A stretch of 7,492 nucleotides of DNA, taken from Oligoflexia bacterium (GTDB taxonomy: Bacteria; Bdellovibrionota; UBA1018; CAIMNF01). The position numbers and the translations under genes were made by a program. Where the stretch lies: assembly GCA_903858975.1 (NCBI GenBank), contig CAIOKW010000278.1, positions 1-7,492 on the forward strand. Direction: 5' to 3'. Below, one piece after another: positions 1-6,766 of the stretch. The notes below the pieces were generated by a model. It did not search any database. It worked only from the letters and a program-made list of their open reading frames with translations, and was not told the origin of the DNA. The stretch's first letter is position 1, and each line of letters opens with the position of its first letter.

Positions 1-19
1 ATGCTTCAACTTCCAACAT
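1..19 (-). CDS. fliG: Start of probable FliG, flagellar motor switch protein (partial)
   Basis: Only the first six codons lie in the window (M-L-E-V-E-A), continuing past the left edge. The ATG at 19-17 has a good Shine-Dalgarno AAGGAG (28-33) with an 8-nt spacer, directly after the fliF stop, so a translated gene begins here. The product cannot be recognised from six residues. FliG is inferred because fliG follows fliF in most flagellar operons and because the FliF C-terminus just upstream carries an apparently intact FliG-binding segment. FliG would sit on the cytoplasmic face of the MS ring and transmit torque from the stator. Confidence 0.6.
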
Positions 20-27
20 CGTTCCTG

Positions 28-33
28 CTCCTT
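28..33 (-). promoter_or_regulatory. Ribosome binding site of probable fliG
   Basis: AAGGAG on the minus strand lies between the fliF stop (39-41) and the ATG at 17-19, spacer 8 nt. It is the main sequence support for a new gene starting at the left edge of the window. Confidence 0.7.
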
Positions 34-38
34 ATTCC

Positions 39-1730
39 TTATGCACTTGCAGACTTCGATTTATCGCTACTTCGTTCTTTGACTGGCTTTTGAACAATCC
101 ATTCCTTAAGAATCAAAGAGGCCTTTTGAGGATTATTATCTACGAGGGTAACGATCTTCTCGCGGATCATTTCCCCTTCTACCTTTTCTGGATCCAGGCG
201 ATCTGGAAGATCCGGCATCACTTCATCCAGCTGAGCAAGAGTACTGCTCTTTTGGATCTTCTCCAGCTCTTCGATCGTCTGTGGTAAGAAGGTATCTACG
301 CTATCGGTCGTATTCTCAGTAACCCAACGAATATATGGGCGAACTACCAAGAAGAAAAACAAGAGGATCACAAGACCGATCACTCCATATACGATCAAGC
401 TTTGAATATAGTTACGGGTTGCGGTCGCATCCAGAATTCTTTGTGCTTCCTCAAAGTCTTCCGGTACGAAGTCGATGCTCTTAATCTCAAGAGTATCGCC
501 CCGCTTCTTATCCAGAGCCAAAGCACCAATTACAATGGCTTCAAACTCCTTCATTTTCTCAGGACTCCATGCTTCGGACTTATTTTCTACCTTGCCATCA
601 GATGCTGGAGTTCGAATCTGTTTGCCATCCACTAAGACTGCAACTGAAAGCTTTTTGATATTTCCAGTTGGTTTTTGTGTCGTGCGAACAATCTTCGGTA
701 TGTCGTAGTTTACGATTTCATTGGTTTTTGCTGTATTATTCTTGATCGCGCTCGGTGAAACTACGCCTGGCTGCTCACCCGGAGTATTCGAGCTTGCGCC
801 CGGAGCTCCTGAAGCCAGTGGACGAGAACCCTCCATTGATTCACTTGTTTTTTGCTGTGAACGAACGGTGGCTCCATCTTGATCGAGAATGGTTTGCTGT
901 TCAGAGATATTTGAAAAATCAAGATCAGCACTCACCACTACTTTAATGTGGCCTTCTCCGACTACTTTTCCAATGATTCCTTCAACCCGGCGTTGGTAGT
1001 CTTCTTCTAATCTACGTTTGAAATCCGATTGCTCGGTCGTCAAACCAACGATTGAATCATGAACATTCTTCGACAATTCCTTGCCAAATGAATCCACGAT
1101 CACAACATTTGTAGCATCCATCCCTTCAACCGCAGCGGCTACAAGGTGGGTAATTCCAAAGACTTGCTTTTCGTTTAAGTTCGTACCGGCTTCGAGATCT
1201 AAAACCACTGATGCCGTAACTTTCTTTTGGTCCTCAACAAAAGCCGTCTTTTCTGGAACCGCAAGGTGAACGCGAGAGCGCTTTACACCCTTGATGGCAT
1301 TGATGGAGCGCATGAGCTCCCCTTCCAACGCACGCTTTTGATTCACTTTATTTAAGAAGCTCGTAGTTCCGAAAGACTGCTTGTCAAAAAGCTCATAACC
1401 AACACCTGAACTCTGCGGCATTCCTTGCATTGCAAGCTCAAGTCGCAGGTCATTCAAATACTCGGGTGGAACCATGATTTGCTTCCCACTCGGATCTACT
1501 TGGAATGGAATCTTCTTTTCACGCAATAGGCGCATGATGTTTGCTGAGTCTTCAGCATTCAGCGTCCCATAGGTAACGGGTTGGTAGCCTTGAAGGCTGG
1601 CCCAGTAGAAAATCCCTGCCAAAATAGCCAAAATCCCGCCCCCAGTGATCCCGAGAGCCATCTTACGGCTAGTTGAAAGTCCACCTAAAAAATCCTTGAT
1701 TTGCGAGCTGATTCGATTGAAAAAATCCAT
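39..1730 (-). CDS. fliF: FliF, flagellar MS-ring protein
   Basis: FliF forms the inner-membrane MS ring on which the rod, export gate and C-ring assemble. The 563-residue product has the full family layout. A cytoplasmic N-terminus is followed by a first membrane helix (about 25-45). The periplasmic ring-building region begins near residue 50 and includes the conserved stretches GTTSFLNKVNQKRALEGEL (121-139) and RSRVHLAVPE (151-160). A low-complexity G/S/P-rich insert (about 301-332) precedes NYDIPK and the LSVAVLVDG strand (361-369). A second membrane helix (about 443-463) ends at RPYIRW. The cytoplasmic tail carries the FliG-binding segment (about 518-546, including MIREKIVTLVDNNP and ILKEWI). 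Length is typical. The ATG starts 2 nt after the fliE stop with only a weak AGGT-like site inside the fliE end, so translation is probably coupled to fliE. The lysine/serine-rich end after 550 looks disordered. Product call is firm. Confidence 0.98.
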   Translation of the reverse strand: MDFFNRISSQIKDFLGGLSTSRKMALGITGGGILAILAGIFYWASLQGYQPVTYGTLNAEDSANIMRLLREKKIPFQVDPSGKQIMVPPEYLNDLRLELAMQGMPQSSGVGYELFDKQSFGTTSFLNKVNQKRALEGELMRSINAIKGVKRSRVHLAVPEKTAFVEDQKKVTASVVLDLEAGTNLNEKQVFGITHLVAAAVEGMDATNVVIVDSFGKELSKNVHDSIVGLTTEQSDFKRRLEEDYQRRVEGIIGKVVGEGHIKVVVSADLDFSNISEQQTILDQDGATVRSQQKTSESMEGSRPLASGAPGASSNTPGEQPGVVSPSAIKNNTAKTNEIVNYDIPKIVRTTQKPTGNIKKLSVAVLVDGKQIRTPASDGKVENKSEAWSPEKMKEFEAIVIGALALDKKRGDTLEIKSIDFVPEDFEEAQRILDATATRNYIQSLIVYGVIGLVILLFFFLVVRPYIRWVTENTTDSVDTFLPQTIEELEKIQKSSTLAQLDEVMPDLPDRLDPEKVEGEMIREKIVTLVDNNPQKASLILKEWIVQKPVKERSSDKSKSASA

Positions 1731-1732
1731 AA

Positions 1733-2080
1733 CTATACCTGCATCCTCATGATTTCTTTATACGCTTCTAGAATTTTATTACGAACCTGCATCATTGTCT
1801 TCAATGAGAGTTCTGCTTTTTGAACTTGGAGCATGGTCTCGTGGATATTTTTGCTTTTTCCAGCAACCAAATCCTTGATCGACTGATCTGCTTGATTTTG
1901 ATCTGCATTGACCTCTTCCATCGATTTCGTCAATGTCTCAAAAAAGCCTCCGCCCTTCACTTCACCCGCAGCCCCGACACTCTCGGGGCCCACCTGAGGC
2001 TGGCGAATTGAGATCGAATCGCCTTGGATCATGCCTAGGTCTGGGTTGATTTGTTTAAAGGAGTTTTGAATCGAGTTCAT
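1733..2080 (-). CDS. fliE: FliE, MS-ring/rod junction protein
   Basis: FliE is a small exported protein that joins the MS ring and export gate to the proximal rod and is among the first substrates of the flagellar type III export apparatus. The 115-residue product has a variable, probably flexible N-terminal part (1-45). Its C-terminal helical region matches the family closely: ETMLQVQKAELSLKTMMQVR (81-100) and the terminal NKILEAYKEIMRMQV. It has no signal peptide, as expected for an export-apparatus substrate. It sits between flgC and fliF, the usual order, 9 nt after the flgC stop. The ATG has a short AGGG-type site overlapping the flgC stop. It is slightly longer than many FliE proteins because of the N-terminal region. 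Confidence 0.96.
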   Translation of the reverse strand: MNSIQNSFKQINPDLGMIQGDSISIRQPQVGPESVGAAGEVKGGGFFETLTKSMEEVNADQNQADQSIKDLVAGKSKNIHETMLQVQKAELSLKTMMQVRNKILEAYKEIMRMQV

Positions 2081-2089
2081 CGTCTAGCC

Positions 2090-2512
2090 CTATCGCCCTA
2101 ACTCTAAGGCTTTATTCGCCATTTGGGTTGCGGCACCAATAGCGGTGACGTTTGCCTCATAGGAGCGCTGAGCACTAATCATATCTGCCATCTCTTGAAC
2201 CGGGTTCACATTTGGCATTTCAACATAACCATCTGGGTTTGCATGAGGATCTTCAGGCTTATAAACCATCCGAGGAGGTTTAGCGTCTTCGCGAACATCC
2301 GATACCAATACCCCTTGGGTCGCTTCATCCACTTTGTTGGTCAGGATATCACCAAAACTTTCGCGATCTGCCGTTGCGGTAAACTCAGCGTCTTTACGCT
2401 TATAGCCAGCCGTTTCAGCATTAGCGATATTTGATGAAATGGTGTTCATCCTCTTCATTTGTGCATCCAGGCCGGATGCACTTACTCTCATCGAAGAAAA
2501 GAAGTCAGCCAT
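2090..2512 (-). CDS. flgC: FlgC, flagellar proximal rod protein
   Basis: FlgC builds the proximal rod of the flagellar axle together with FlgB and FlgF. The 140-residue product begins with the rod/hook-family N-terminal helix (SASGLDAQMKRMNTISSNIA, 12-31, followed by NAETAGYKRKD), which contains the conserved SNIANAxTxGYK pattern. The C-terminal half has the FlgC hallmark GYVEMPNVNPVQEMADMI followed by SAQRSYEANVTAI. Length is normal for the family. There is no signal peptide, because the protein is secreted by the flagellar export apparatus. The ATG overlaps the flgB stop by one base (TAATG), a typical coupling arrangement that keeps rod subunits in proportion. Confidence 0.98.
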   Translation of the reverse strand: MADFFSSMRVSASGLDAQMKRMNTISSNIANAETAGYKRKDAEFTATADRESFGDILTNKVDEATQGVLVSDVREDAKPPRMVYKPEDPHANPDGYVEMPNVNPVQEMADMISAQRSYEANVTAIGAATQMANKALELGR

Positions 2513-2922
2513 TATTTATTCCCTCCACCTTCTGAAATACCGTATTCCAGCATTCCGAGTTTTTTACGAAGCGTTTCAATCGAAGCGTTATAAAGAATCT
2601 CGTTTTCCTTCATTTTGGCCATTTCAGCTGCACGATCTACAGTGTTTCCATCTAAGGACTCAATCCCGTTTGGATCATCGTAAACATCGGCTTTAACACC
2701 TTCTGCACCCTTCGAACCAAAATGATCTGCATTATCCGTATCGAGCTTGACGTTGTCTGTAAGATCCATCGCATCCCGCATCGCCTGCTCAAAGCTGACC
2801 GCTTTGGCTTTATAGCCTGGTGTATCGGCATTTGCGATATTCGCAGAAATCACGTTTTGATTCTCAAGTCTGAGATTCAAATTCTGATTGAGAGCGCGAA
2901 TGGTTGGATCAAACATTCCCAT
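2512..2922 (-). CDS. flgB: FlgB, flagellar proximal rod protein
   Basis: FlgB is a proximal rod subunit of the flagellar basal body, exported by the flagellar type III system. The 136-residue product has the N-terminal rod-family motif NVISANIANADTPGYKAK (about 23-40). Its C-terminal helical half contains the FlgB signature GNTVDRAAEMAKMKENEILY, followed by IETLRKKLGMLEYGI. Length is normal. The ATG at 2922 is preceded by AAGGAG with a 7-nt spacer. An internal ATG two codons later (Met3) is possible but less well spaced. The gene starts 11 nt after the AAA+ regulator stop and overlaps flgC by one base, placing it in the same transcript. Confidence 0.98.
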   Translation of the reverse strand: MGMFDPTIRALNQNLNLRLENQNVISANIANADTPGYKAKAVSFEQAMRDAMDLTDNVKLDTDNADHFGSKGAEGVKADVYDDPNGIESLDGNTVDRAAEMAKMKENEILYNASIETLRKKLGMLEYGISEGGGNK

Positions 2923-2929
2923 CTTTAAT

Positions 2930-2935
2930 CTCCTT
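2930..2935 (-). promoter_or_regulatory. Ribosome binding site of flgB, overlapping the upstream stop codon
   Basis: AAGGAG on the minus strand shares bases with the TAA stop (2934-2936) of the preceding regulator gene, forming TAAGGAG. The spacer to the flgB ATG is 7 nt. Ribosomes finishing the regulator would end on the flgB initiation site, which favours coupled translation. Confidence 0.75.
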
Positions 2936-3872
2936 AAGCCTTAATTCCCATCACACGGTATTCAGCGAGCTTATTTCGAAGTGTACGAATCGAAATCCCC
3001 AGGGCTTTTGCAGTGTGAGTACGATTTCCAGAGAAATGCTTGAGTGCATCGAGAATCACATTGCGCTCTACTTCATCCAGAGTTCTTCCCGGCTTCCAAG
3101 AAGTTCCTTGAGCCTCCACGGAAGCCTTGCTCTCATTTGCAACTTGGAATTGAATGTCTTTAGCGCGAATCTCTGCGCCTTGAGCAAGAAGAACCGAGCG
3201 TTCACAAACACCCTCGAGCTCACGAATATTTCCTGGCCAACGATGAGAATTCAGAAGGAGAATCGCTTCTTCACTCAATTTCATTTCTGGGCGTCCATGT
3301 GCACGAGCAGCCTTAGAAATAAAGTTTTGAGCAATGAGCTCTATATCACCAAAGCGCTCTTGAAGACTTGGGATCTTCATGTTTACCACATTCAAACGAT
3401 AGTAAAGCTCTTCACGAAACTCACCATTTTTAACTAAATTTGAAACCGAGCGGGAGCTGGTTGCGACAATGCGGATATCCGCACCGATTTGAATTAGCTC
3501 CAAAAGTTTTAATTGAACTGCAGGAGCAAGTTTCCAAATCTCTGCAAAAATTAAAGTACTGCCACGAGCTTGATCAACCAAAGAGTTAAAAAGTGACTCT
3601 TGCTCACCGAGTGCTGTTTCACGACAATTCATCATGAAAAACTGCTTTGAGCTGCGAGTGCTGCGCTCGTGGATAAATCGGGCAAGACTACGCTTACCAG
3701 TTCCAAACTCTCCGAGAATGAGAACGCTTGCTTTACTCTTTGCAACAGTGTCAGCAAGAGTAAGAAGTTCATTATACTGGCGATCAACGCTAGCTACAGG
3801 CCCTAGCTGAATTGATTTTACTAAATTTTCGTTTGTTCGTTCGAAGTGGTTCTCACGGATTTCGTTTCTCAT
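2934..3872 (-). CDS. Sigma-54-activator-like AAA+/Fis-HTH regulator lacking the sigma-54-contact loops
   Basis: The 312-residue protein looks like the AAA+ and DNA-binding part of an NtrC-family activator with no receiver domain. Visible parts are Walker A GEFGTGKR (54-61), a Walker B-like strand TLIFAEI (106-112), arginine fingers in FREELYYRLNV (R153 and R159), the sensor II region WPGNIRELE (212-220), and a C-terminal Fis-type helix-turn-helix (about 265-306). Three things are abnormal. The GAFTGA loop expected after ESLF (92-95) is deleted. The second loop expected after LLELIQ (123-128) is also deleted. The Walker B aspartate is Ala110. It therefore probably binds ATP and DNA but is unlikely to remodel sigma-54 polymerase. 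It heads the flgB-flgC-fliE-fliF genes, so a flagellar regulatory role is plausible. I chose the ATG at 3872, which has AAGGAGG 9 nt upstream. An in-frame TTG at 3893 would add 7 residues but lies on top of that site. The gene overlaps the upstream TPR gene by 20 bp. Confidence 0.88.
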   Translation of the reverse strand: MRNEIRENHFERTNENLVKSIQLGPVASVDRQYNELLTLADTVAKSKASVLILGEFGTGKRSLARFIHERSTRSSKQFFMMNCRETALGEQESLFNSLVDQARGSTLIFAEIWKLAPAVQLKLLELIQIGADIRIVATSSRSVSNLVKNGEFREELYYRLNVVNMKIPSLQERFGDIELIAQNFISKAARAHGRPEMKLSEEAILLLNSHRWPGNIRELEGVCERSVLLAQGAEIRAKDIQFQVANESKASVEAQGTSWKPGRTLDEVERNVILDALKHFSGNRTHTAKALGISIRTLRNKLAEYRVMGIKA

Positions 3873-6627
3873 CGACTTTGCCCTCCTTGGCAATTTCTTT
3901 TAGCGTATCCTGCGCTAATCTTTTCCAAACATCATCATCCTGACTCTGTTGAATTTTTTCGAGTGATCGGCTTGCGATTTTTTTCGAGTCTCGTCCTCCA
4001 TCCTTTAGCAACGCTCGTGCATGCGCGTAAAGAACATGATTTCCCCCAATTTTATTTTCTATGGCTTCTGAGTAAAGCGCAACGGCTTCTTTCCATTTTT
4101 GCTGTTTTTCCAGCATTTCGCCTTCATTTTGAAAAAGGTATGCAAGCGTCGGGGCGGCACTCAAATGACGGAGTGTTAACTCACCTTCATCTTTGTCTTT
4201 CAAGCCCGCCAAGATAATACGAGCCTCGCGGTAAGCTTTCTGAGCAAAATCAACATCTAAGGCCTGATTTGCAACATCACCGGCCCAGCCCCACACCTGA
4301 ACTTTTGCCCTTGGGCTTAACTTTTGCATACGAGCCACAGCAAGCTTTGCGTGCTCTTCAGATTTTTTGAAATCCTTCTTTTCTTGGCTCAAAAGACCCA
4401 AAATCAGGTTTTTCTCAAACGATTGCTTGGATTCTTCTCGAATGAATCCCAGTCGAGCCTCTAAATGACTCACCTCGGACTCTTCCCCCACCTTAAATTG
4501 GGGGCTATTCCATAGGGTTTTAGCCTCAATCAGGTTCCGTTCCTCTTGATCATCAATGCCTTCAAGGGTGAGGTGTTTCTCGATTGCAGCCACCACTTCC
4601 TTCTGTGTTGCCTCGTTCATTTGGCGATACGGGCCAATGATTTTAAGAGCAAGTTGTGTAAGATTTTTCTCTGCCGCGATCGAAGCAATCTTCATTTTAA
4701 GCTCATCTGCAAGTGGATCATGCGCCGGGAGAGGTAGAAAATCACCGTACTTTTCGTAGATAGCAATCGCGCCGAAGGGATCTCCCGCGTTCAACTTTTT
4801 CTCAATCAGAGTTTTAATTCCACCAATCATGGCGTGCTCAATGAGCTTACGCGTCTCTACTCCGGGATTTGTGCGAAGATGCTCAATCCCTTTTTCAATC
4901 GCTTTTTGATCCTGCTTGAATGAAATCAGCATCCTGACTTCGGAGAGGGCCACGAGTTCCCGAAAGAGCGTGGCATAAACAGCCCCATCACCGGTAAAGT
5001 TAGTCACCTCAGGGGATCCAAGAAAGCGCTCAGCCGAAGATTCATCGAAACCCGCATGTCCTCCACAAGGCAGCAGGCGAAGTCTGGCAATGATAGCACC
5101 CGGTGAGATCGGATAGCGATTGATGGTCTCTGTAAATGCTTTTTCAGCTTCAGCACTCAGACTTTGCTTCATAGCAGTAATCTCAGCCAAACGAAGACTT
5201 GCTCTCCATGCTGCTGGCTGATTTTGAGCTAATTGTAGGTATTTTTGATAAGCTGCTGCCGCACGATCCACCTCTTCCAACTGGAAGTAGCTCTCACCTA
5301 AGTTCAGAAGAACATTCGGATAATGAGCGAGATAAGATTCATGGTTTTTGATCGCTGCTGAATAGAAGGTAGCTGCCTGCGCATACTGCCCACGCTCGAA
5401 AGCCCCATCTCCCATTTTGAATGCAGCTTCCGCCCGAATTTCAGGCTTCGGAGCATTTTTCGAAAGCCACTCATACTCGGCAATGGCTTGTTCAGTCTGT
5501 TTAATTTGAAAGAGAGACTCAGCAATACCATAACGAAAAAGCCAAACGAGTGGGTGCTTCGGCATTTCTTTCTTCAGGTTCATAAAGCTCTCAAGCGCTG
5601 CGAGCCACTCCTTATTTTCAAAACTTTGGGCCGCTAAGAATCCGGCCGCCTGAAGGCCTACTTCTGAACCTCTCGCCTTGCGGGCAATATCCTGAATCAA
5701 CTCACGCCCTTTATCTTCAAACCCCAAGCGATAAAGCGCATTGGCTTTTAAAAAAAGCATCTCGTTTTTATACTTTGACTTTGGATACTGCTTTTCCAGG
5801 AACTCAACTGTTTTGATCGAAAGTGCATGCTGATTATCTCGACTCAATTTCAGCGCAAGTCTCACCATTTCTGCTTCTTCCGAAGTACCCTTGGGCTCAG
5901 CATATTCAAAACGGTGATCAGGCACTTTTTCTGGGAAATAAGCTGAAAATTTTAGAGCCGGATGCTCTGCTTTGAATCGCAAAAACACAGTGGAGTTTCG
6001 GTTAAAAGGTTGTTCGCAGAACAGAAGCGCATTCCGACTATCTTGGATTCGCTTCTCACGAGAATCTTTCTTATCGATCTCACGCTTTTTAATCGCTTCT
6101 CTTTGAGCAATCAATCGAGCCGCCGCTTCAGTGCGCTTCAAGCGCTCCACATCTGCGCGAGTGGGGCCTTTTTTATAAAAGAAATCTACGATGAATTTGC
6201 CCTGCTCATCACGTCTAAAATCGAAGTGCTCCATGTGAGGGTCAGCAAACGCTTGTGCCCCGGTTGGAAAATGATAGTCCCCCTCAATGATCAAGGAAGC
6301 CTCTTTTTCTCGAACTTTGATGTGATCCAAACGTGAATCCCGAATGCTTTTCAAGAATTCGTTAAATTTTTCTTCTGCACCAAAGGGAACGCCCACATCC
6401 ATCAAGGTGGCTGATGGGATGACGATTTGGAAACCTTTTACTGAATCATGTATTTCTGGCTTGAACGAATCATCAATTGAAATTTTGAGGCGAGAGAATG
6501 ACGCCTGAGATTGAACTTCGATGGAACCATCGAACTCAAAGGCAAAGGAAAGCACCGGCACAAAAAGTGCCTGAAGCCCCAACCATACATATTTTCCATT
6601 CCATCGATTCTTCACAGTACCGATCAC
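3853..6627 (-). CDS. Large exported TPR-repeat protein, possibly flagellum-associated
   Basis: Function is not recognised. The 924-residue product starts with a Sec-type signal peptide: basic residues near K6/R9/K12, a hydrophobic core about 14-28, and likely cleavage after LSFA (26-29). Next comes a beta-rich domain (about 30-153). A highly charged helical linker (155-198) follows, with repeated K/R/E/D. A long array of helical repeats then runs to the end. TPR-like units are clearest at about 365-470 (for example GIAESLFQIKQTEQAIAEYE and LGESYFQLEEVDRAAAAYQK) and again at 833-872. There is no second membrane helix, so it is probably periplasmic. Its end overlaps the AAA+ regulator gene and it leads the flagellar operon, suggesting a scaffold or assembly role in the motor, which remains inference. 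The GTG at 6627 has AGGA 5 nt upstream. A second in-frame GTG at 6615 gives a more usual MKNRW start and is a real alternative. Confidence 0.85.
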   Translation of the reverse strand: MIGTVKNRWNGKYVWLGLQALFVPVLSFAFEFDGSIEVQSQASFSRLKISIDDSFKPEIHDSVKGFQIVIPSATLMDVGVPFGAEEKFNEFLKSIRDSRLDHIKVREKEASLIIEGDYHFPTGAQAFADPHMEHFDFRRDEQGKFIVDFFYKKGPTRADVERLKRTEAAARLIAQREAIKKREIDKKDSREKRIQDSRNALLFCEQPFNRNSTVFLRFKAEHPALKFSAYFPEKVPDHRFEYAEPKGTSEEAEMVRLALKLSRDNQHALSIKTVEFLEKQYPKSKYKNEMLFLKANALYRLGFEDKGRELIQDIARKARGSEVGLQAAGFLAAQSFENKEWLAALESFMNLKKEMPKHPLVWLFRYGIAESLFQIKQTEQAIAEYEWLSKNAPKPEIRAEAAFKMGDGAFERGQYAQAATFYSAAIKNHESYLAHYPNVLLNLGESYFQLEEVDRAAAAYQKYLQLAQNQPAAWRASLRLAEITAMKQSLSAEAEKAFTETINRYPISPGAIIARLRLLPCGGHAGFDESSAERFLGSPEVTNFTGDGAVYATLFRELVALSEVRMLISFKQDQKAIEKGIEHLRTNPGVETRKLIEHAMIGGIKTLIEKKLNAGDPFGAIAIYEKYGDFLPLPAHDPLADELKMKIASIAAEKNLTQLALKIIGPYRQMNEATQKEVVAAIEKHLTLEGIDDQEERNLIEAKTLWNSPQFKVGEESEVSHLEARLGFIREESKQSFEKNLILGLLSQEKKDFKKSEEHAKLAVARMQKLSPRAKVQVWGWAGDVANQALDVDFAQKAYREARIILAGLKDKDEGELTLRHLSAAPTLAYLFQNEGEMLEKQQKWKEAVALYSEAIENKIGGNHVLYAHARALLKDGGRDSKKIASRSLEKIQQSQDDDVWKRLAQDTLKEIAKEGKVDEKRNP
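3882..3888 (-). promoter_or_regulatory. Strong ribosome binding site deciding the regulator start
   Basis: AAGGAGG on the minus strand lies 9 nt before the ATG at 3872 and inside the end of the TPR gene. It is the strongest Shine-Dalgarno in the window. It argues against the longer TTG start at 3893, which would lie only a few bases upstream of this site. Confidence 0.75.
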
Positions 6628-6636
6628 TCCCTTCCT
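6628..6636 (-). promoter_or_regulatory. Purine-rich ribosome binding site of the TPR gene
   Basis: AGGAAGGGA abuts the GTG at 6627. AGGA has a 5-nt spacer to that GTG, while the GGGAG that runs into the GTG is 11 nt from the alternative GTG at 6615. The site supports translation here but does not settle which GTG is used. Confidence 0.45.
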
Positions 6637-6678
6637 AGTCGTGAATTGCCCAGTACTTCTTACCTATTGTGGCAGATT

Positions 6679-6695
6679 TTGCAGTGTTGCTGCAA
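6679..6695. repeat. Perfect inverted repeat in the divergent intergenic region (possible operator)
   Basis: TTGCAG and CTGCAA form a perfect 6-bp inverted repeat around a 5-bp centre (TGTTG). It lies between the divergent TPR gene and lipoprotein gene. The flanking bases extend the symmetry imperfectly: the left arm reads GATTTTGCAG, while the reverse complement of the right arm reads GATTGCAG. No T-run follows on either strand, so it is not a Rho-independent terminator. Its size and location suit a dimeric repressor or activator site, but I recognise no regulator consensus. Confidence 0.4.
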
Positions 6696-6726
6696 TCGAG
6701 ATTTAAATAAATTTCTATTTTTATCC

Positions 6727-6755
6727 TTCTCATTTAGTTTTGCTTCCCCTAAAAT
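6727..6755 (+). promoter_or_regulatory. Weak sigma-70-like promoter candidate for the lipoprotein gene
   Basis: TTCTCA (6727-6732), a 17-bp spacer and TAAAAT (6750-6755) match the -35 and -10 consensus at 4/6 and 5/6 positions. An AT-rich tract lies just upstream (about 6700-6724). Transcription would start near 6762, leaving a leader of only about 5 nt, which would exclude the weak GAAG ribosome site at 6756-6759. The match could arise by chance in AT-rich DNA. Confidence 0.2.
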
Positions 6756-6766
6756 GAAGTAAATCA

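Noticed and set aside
2904..3437. 177-codon open frame on the plus strand antisense to the regulator and the start of flgB
   Set aside because: It lies opposite well-supported genes with clear family motifs, has no convincing ribosome site, and its translation shows no domain pattern.
2935..3872. Regulator as a pseudogene because of missing loops
   Set aside because: The frame is intact over 312 codons, both deletions keep the frame, Walker A, arginine fingers, sensor II and HTH are preserved, and it has the best ribosome site in the window.
3873..3893. Longer TTG start of the AAA+ regulator
   Set aside because: The TTG sits almost on top of the strong AAGGAGG that is correctly spaced for the ATG at 3872; the extra residues show no family similarity.
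3846..4217. Open frame on the plus strand over the regulator/TPR junction
   Set aside because: Antisense to two coding genes, no start signal, composition typical of a frame shadow.
6670..6684. Possible sigma-54 promoter (TGGCAG followed by TTGCAG) on the plus strand upstream of the lipoprotein
   Set aside because: The GG and GC dinucleotides are 10 bp apart instead of the required 12, and the element is about 85 bp from a gene that has no flagellar link.
6628..6766. Riboswitch, small RNA or terminator in the divergent intergenic region
   Set aside because: Only a short palindrome without a T-run and an AT-rich tract are present; no conserved RNA architecture is visible.
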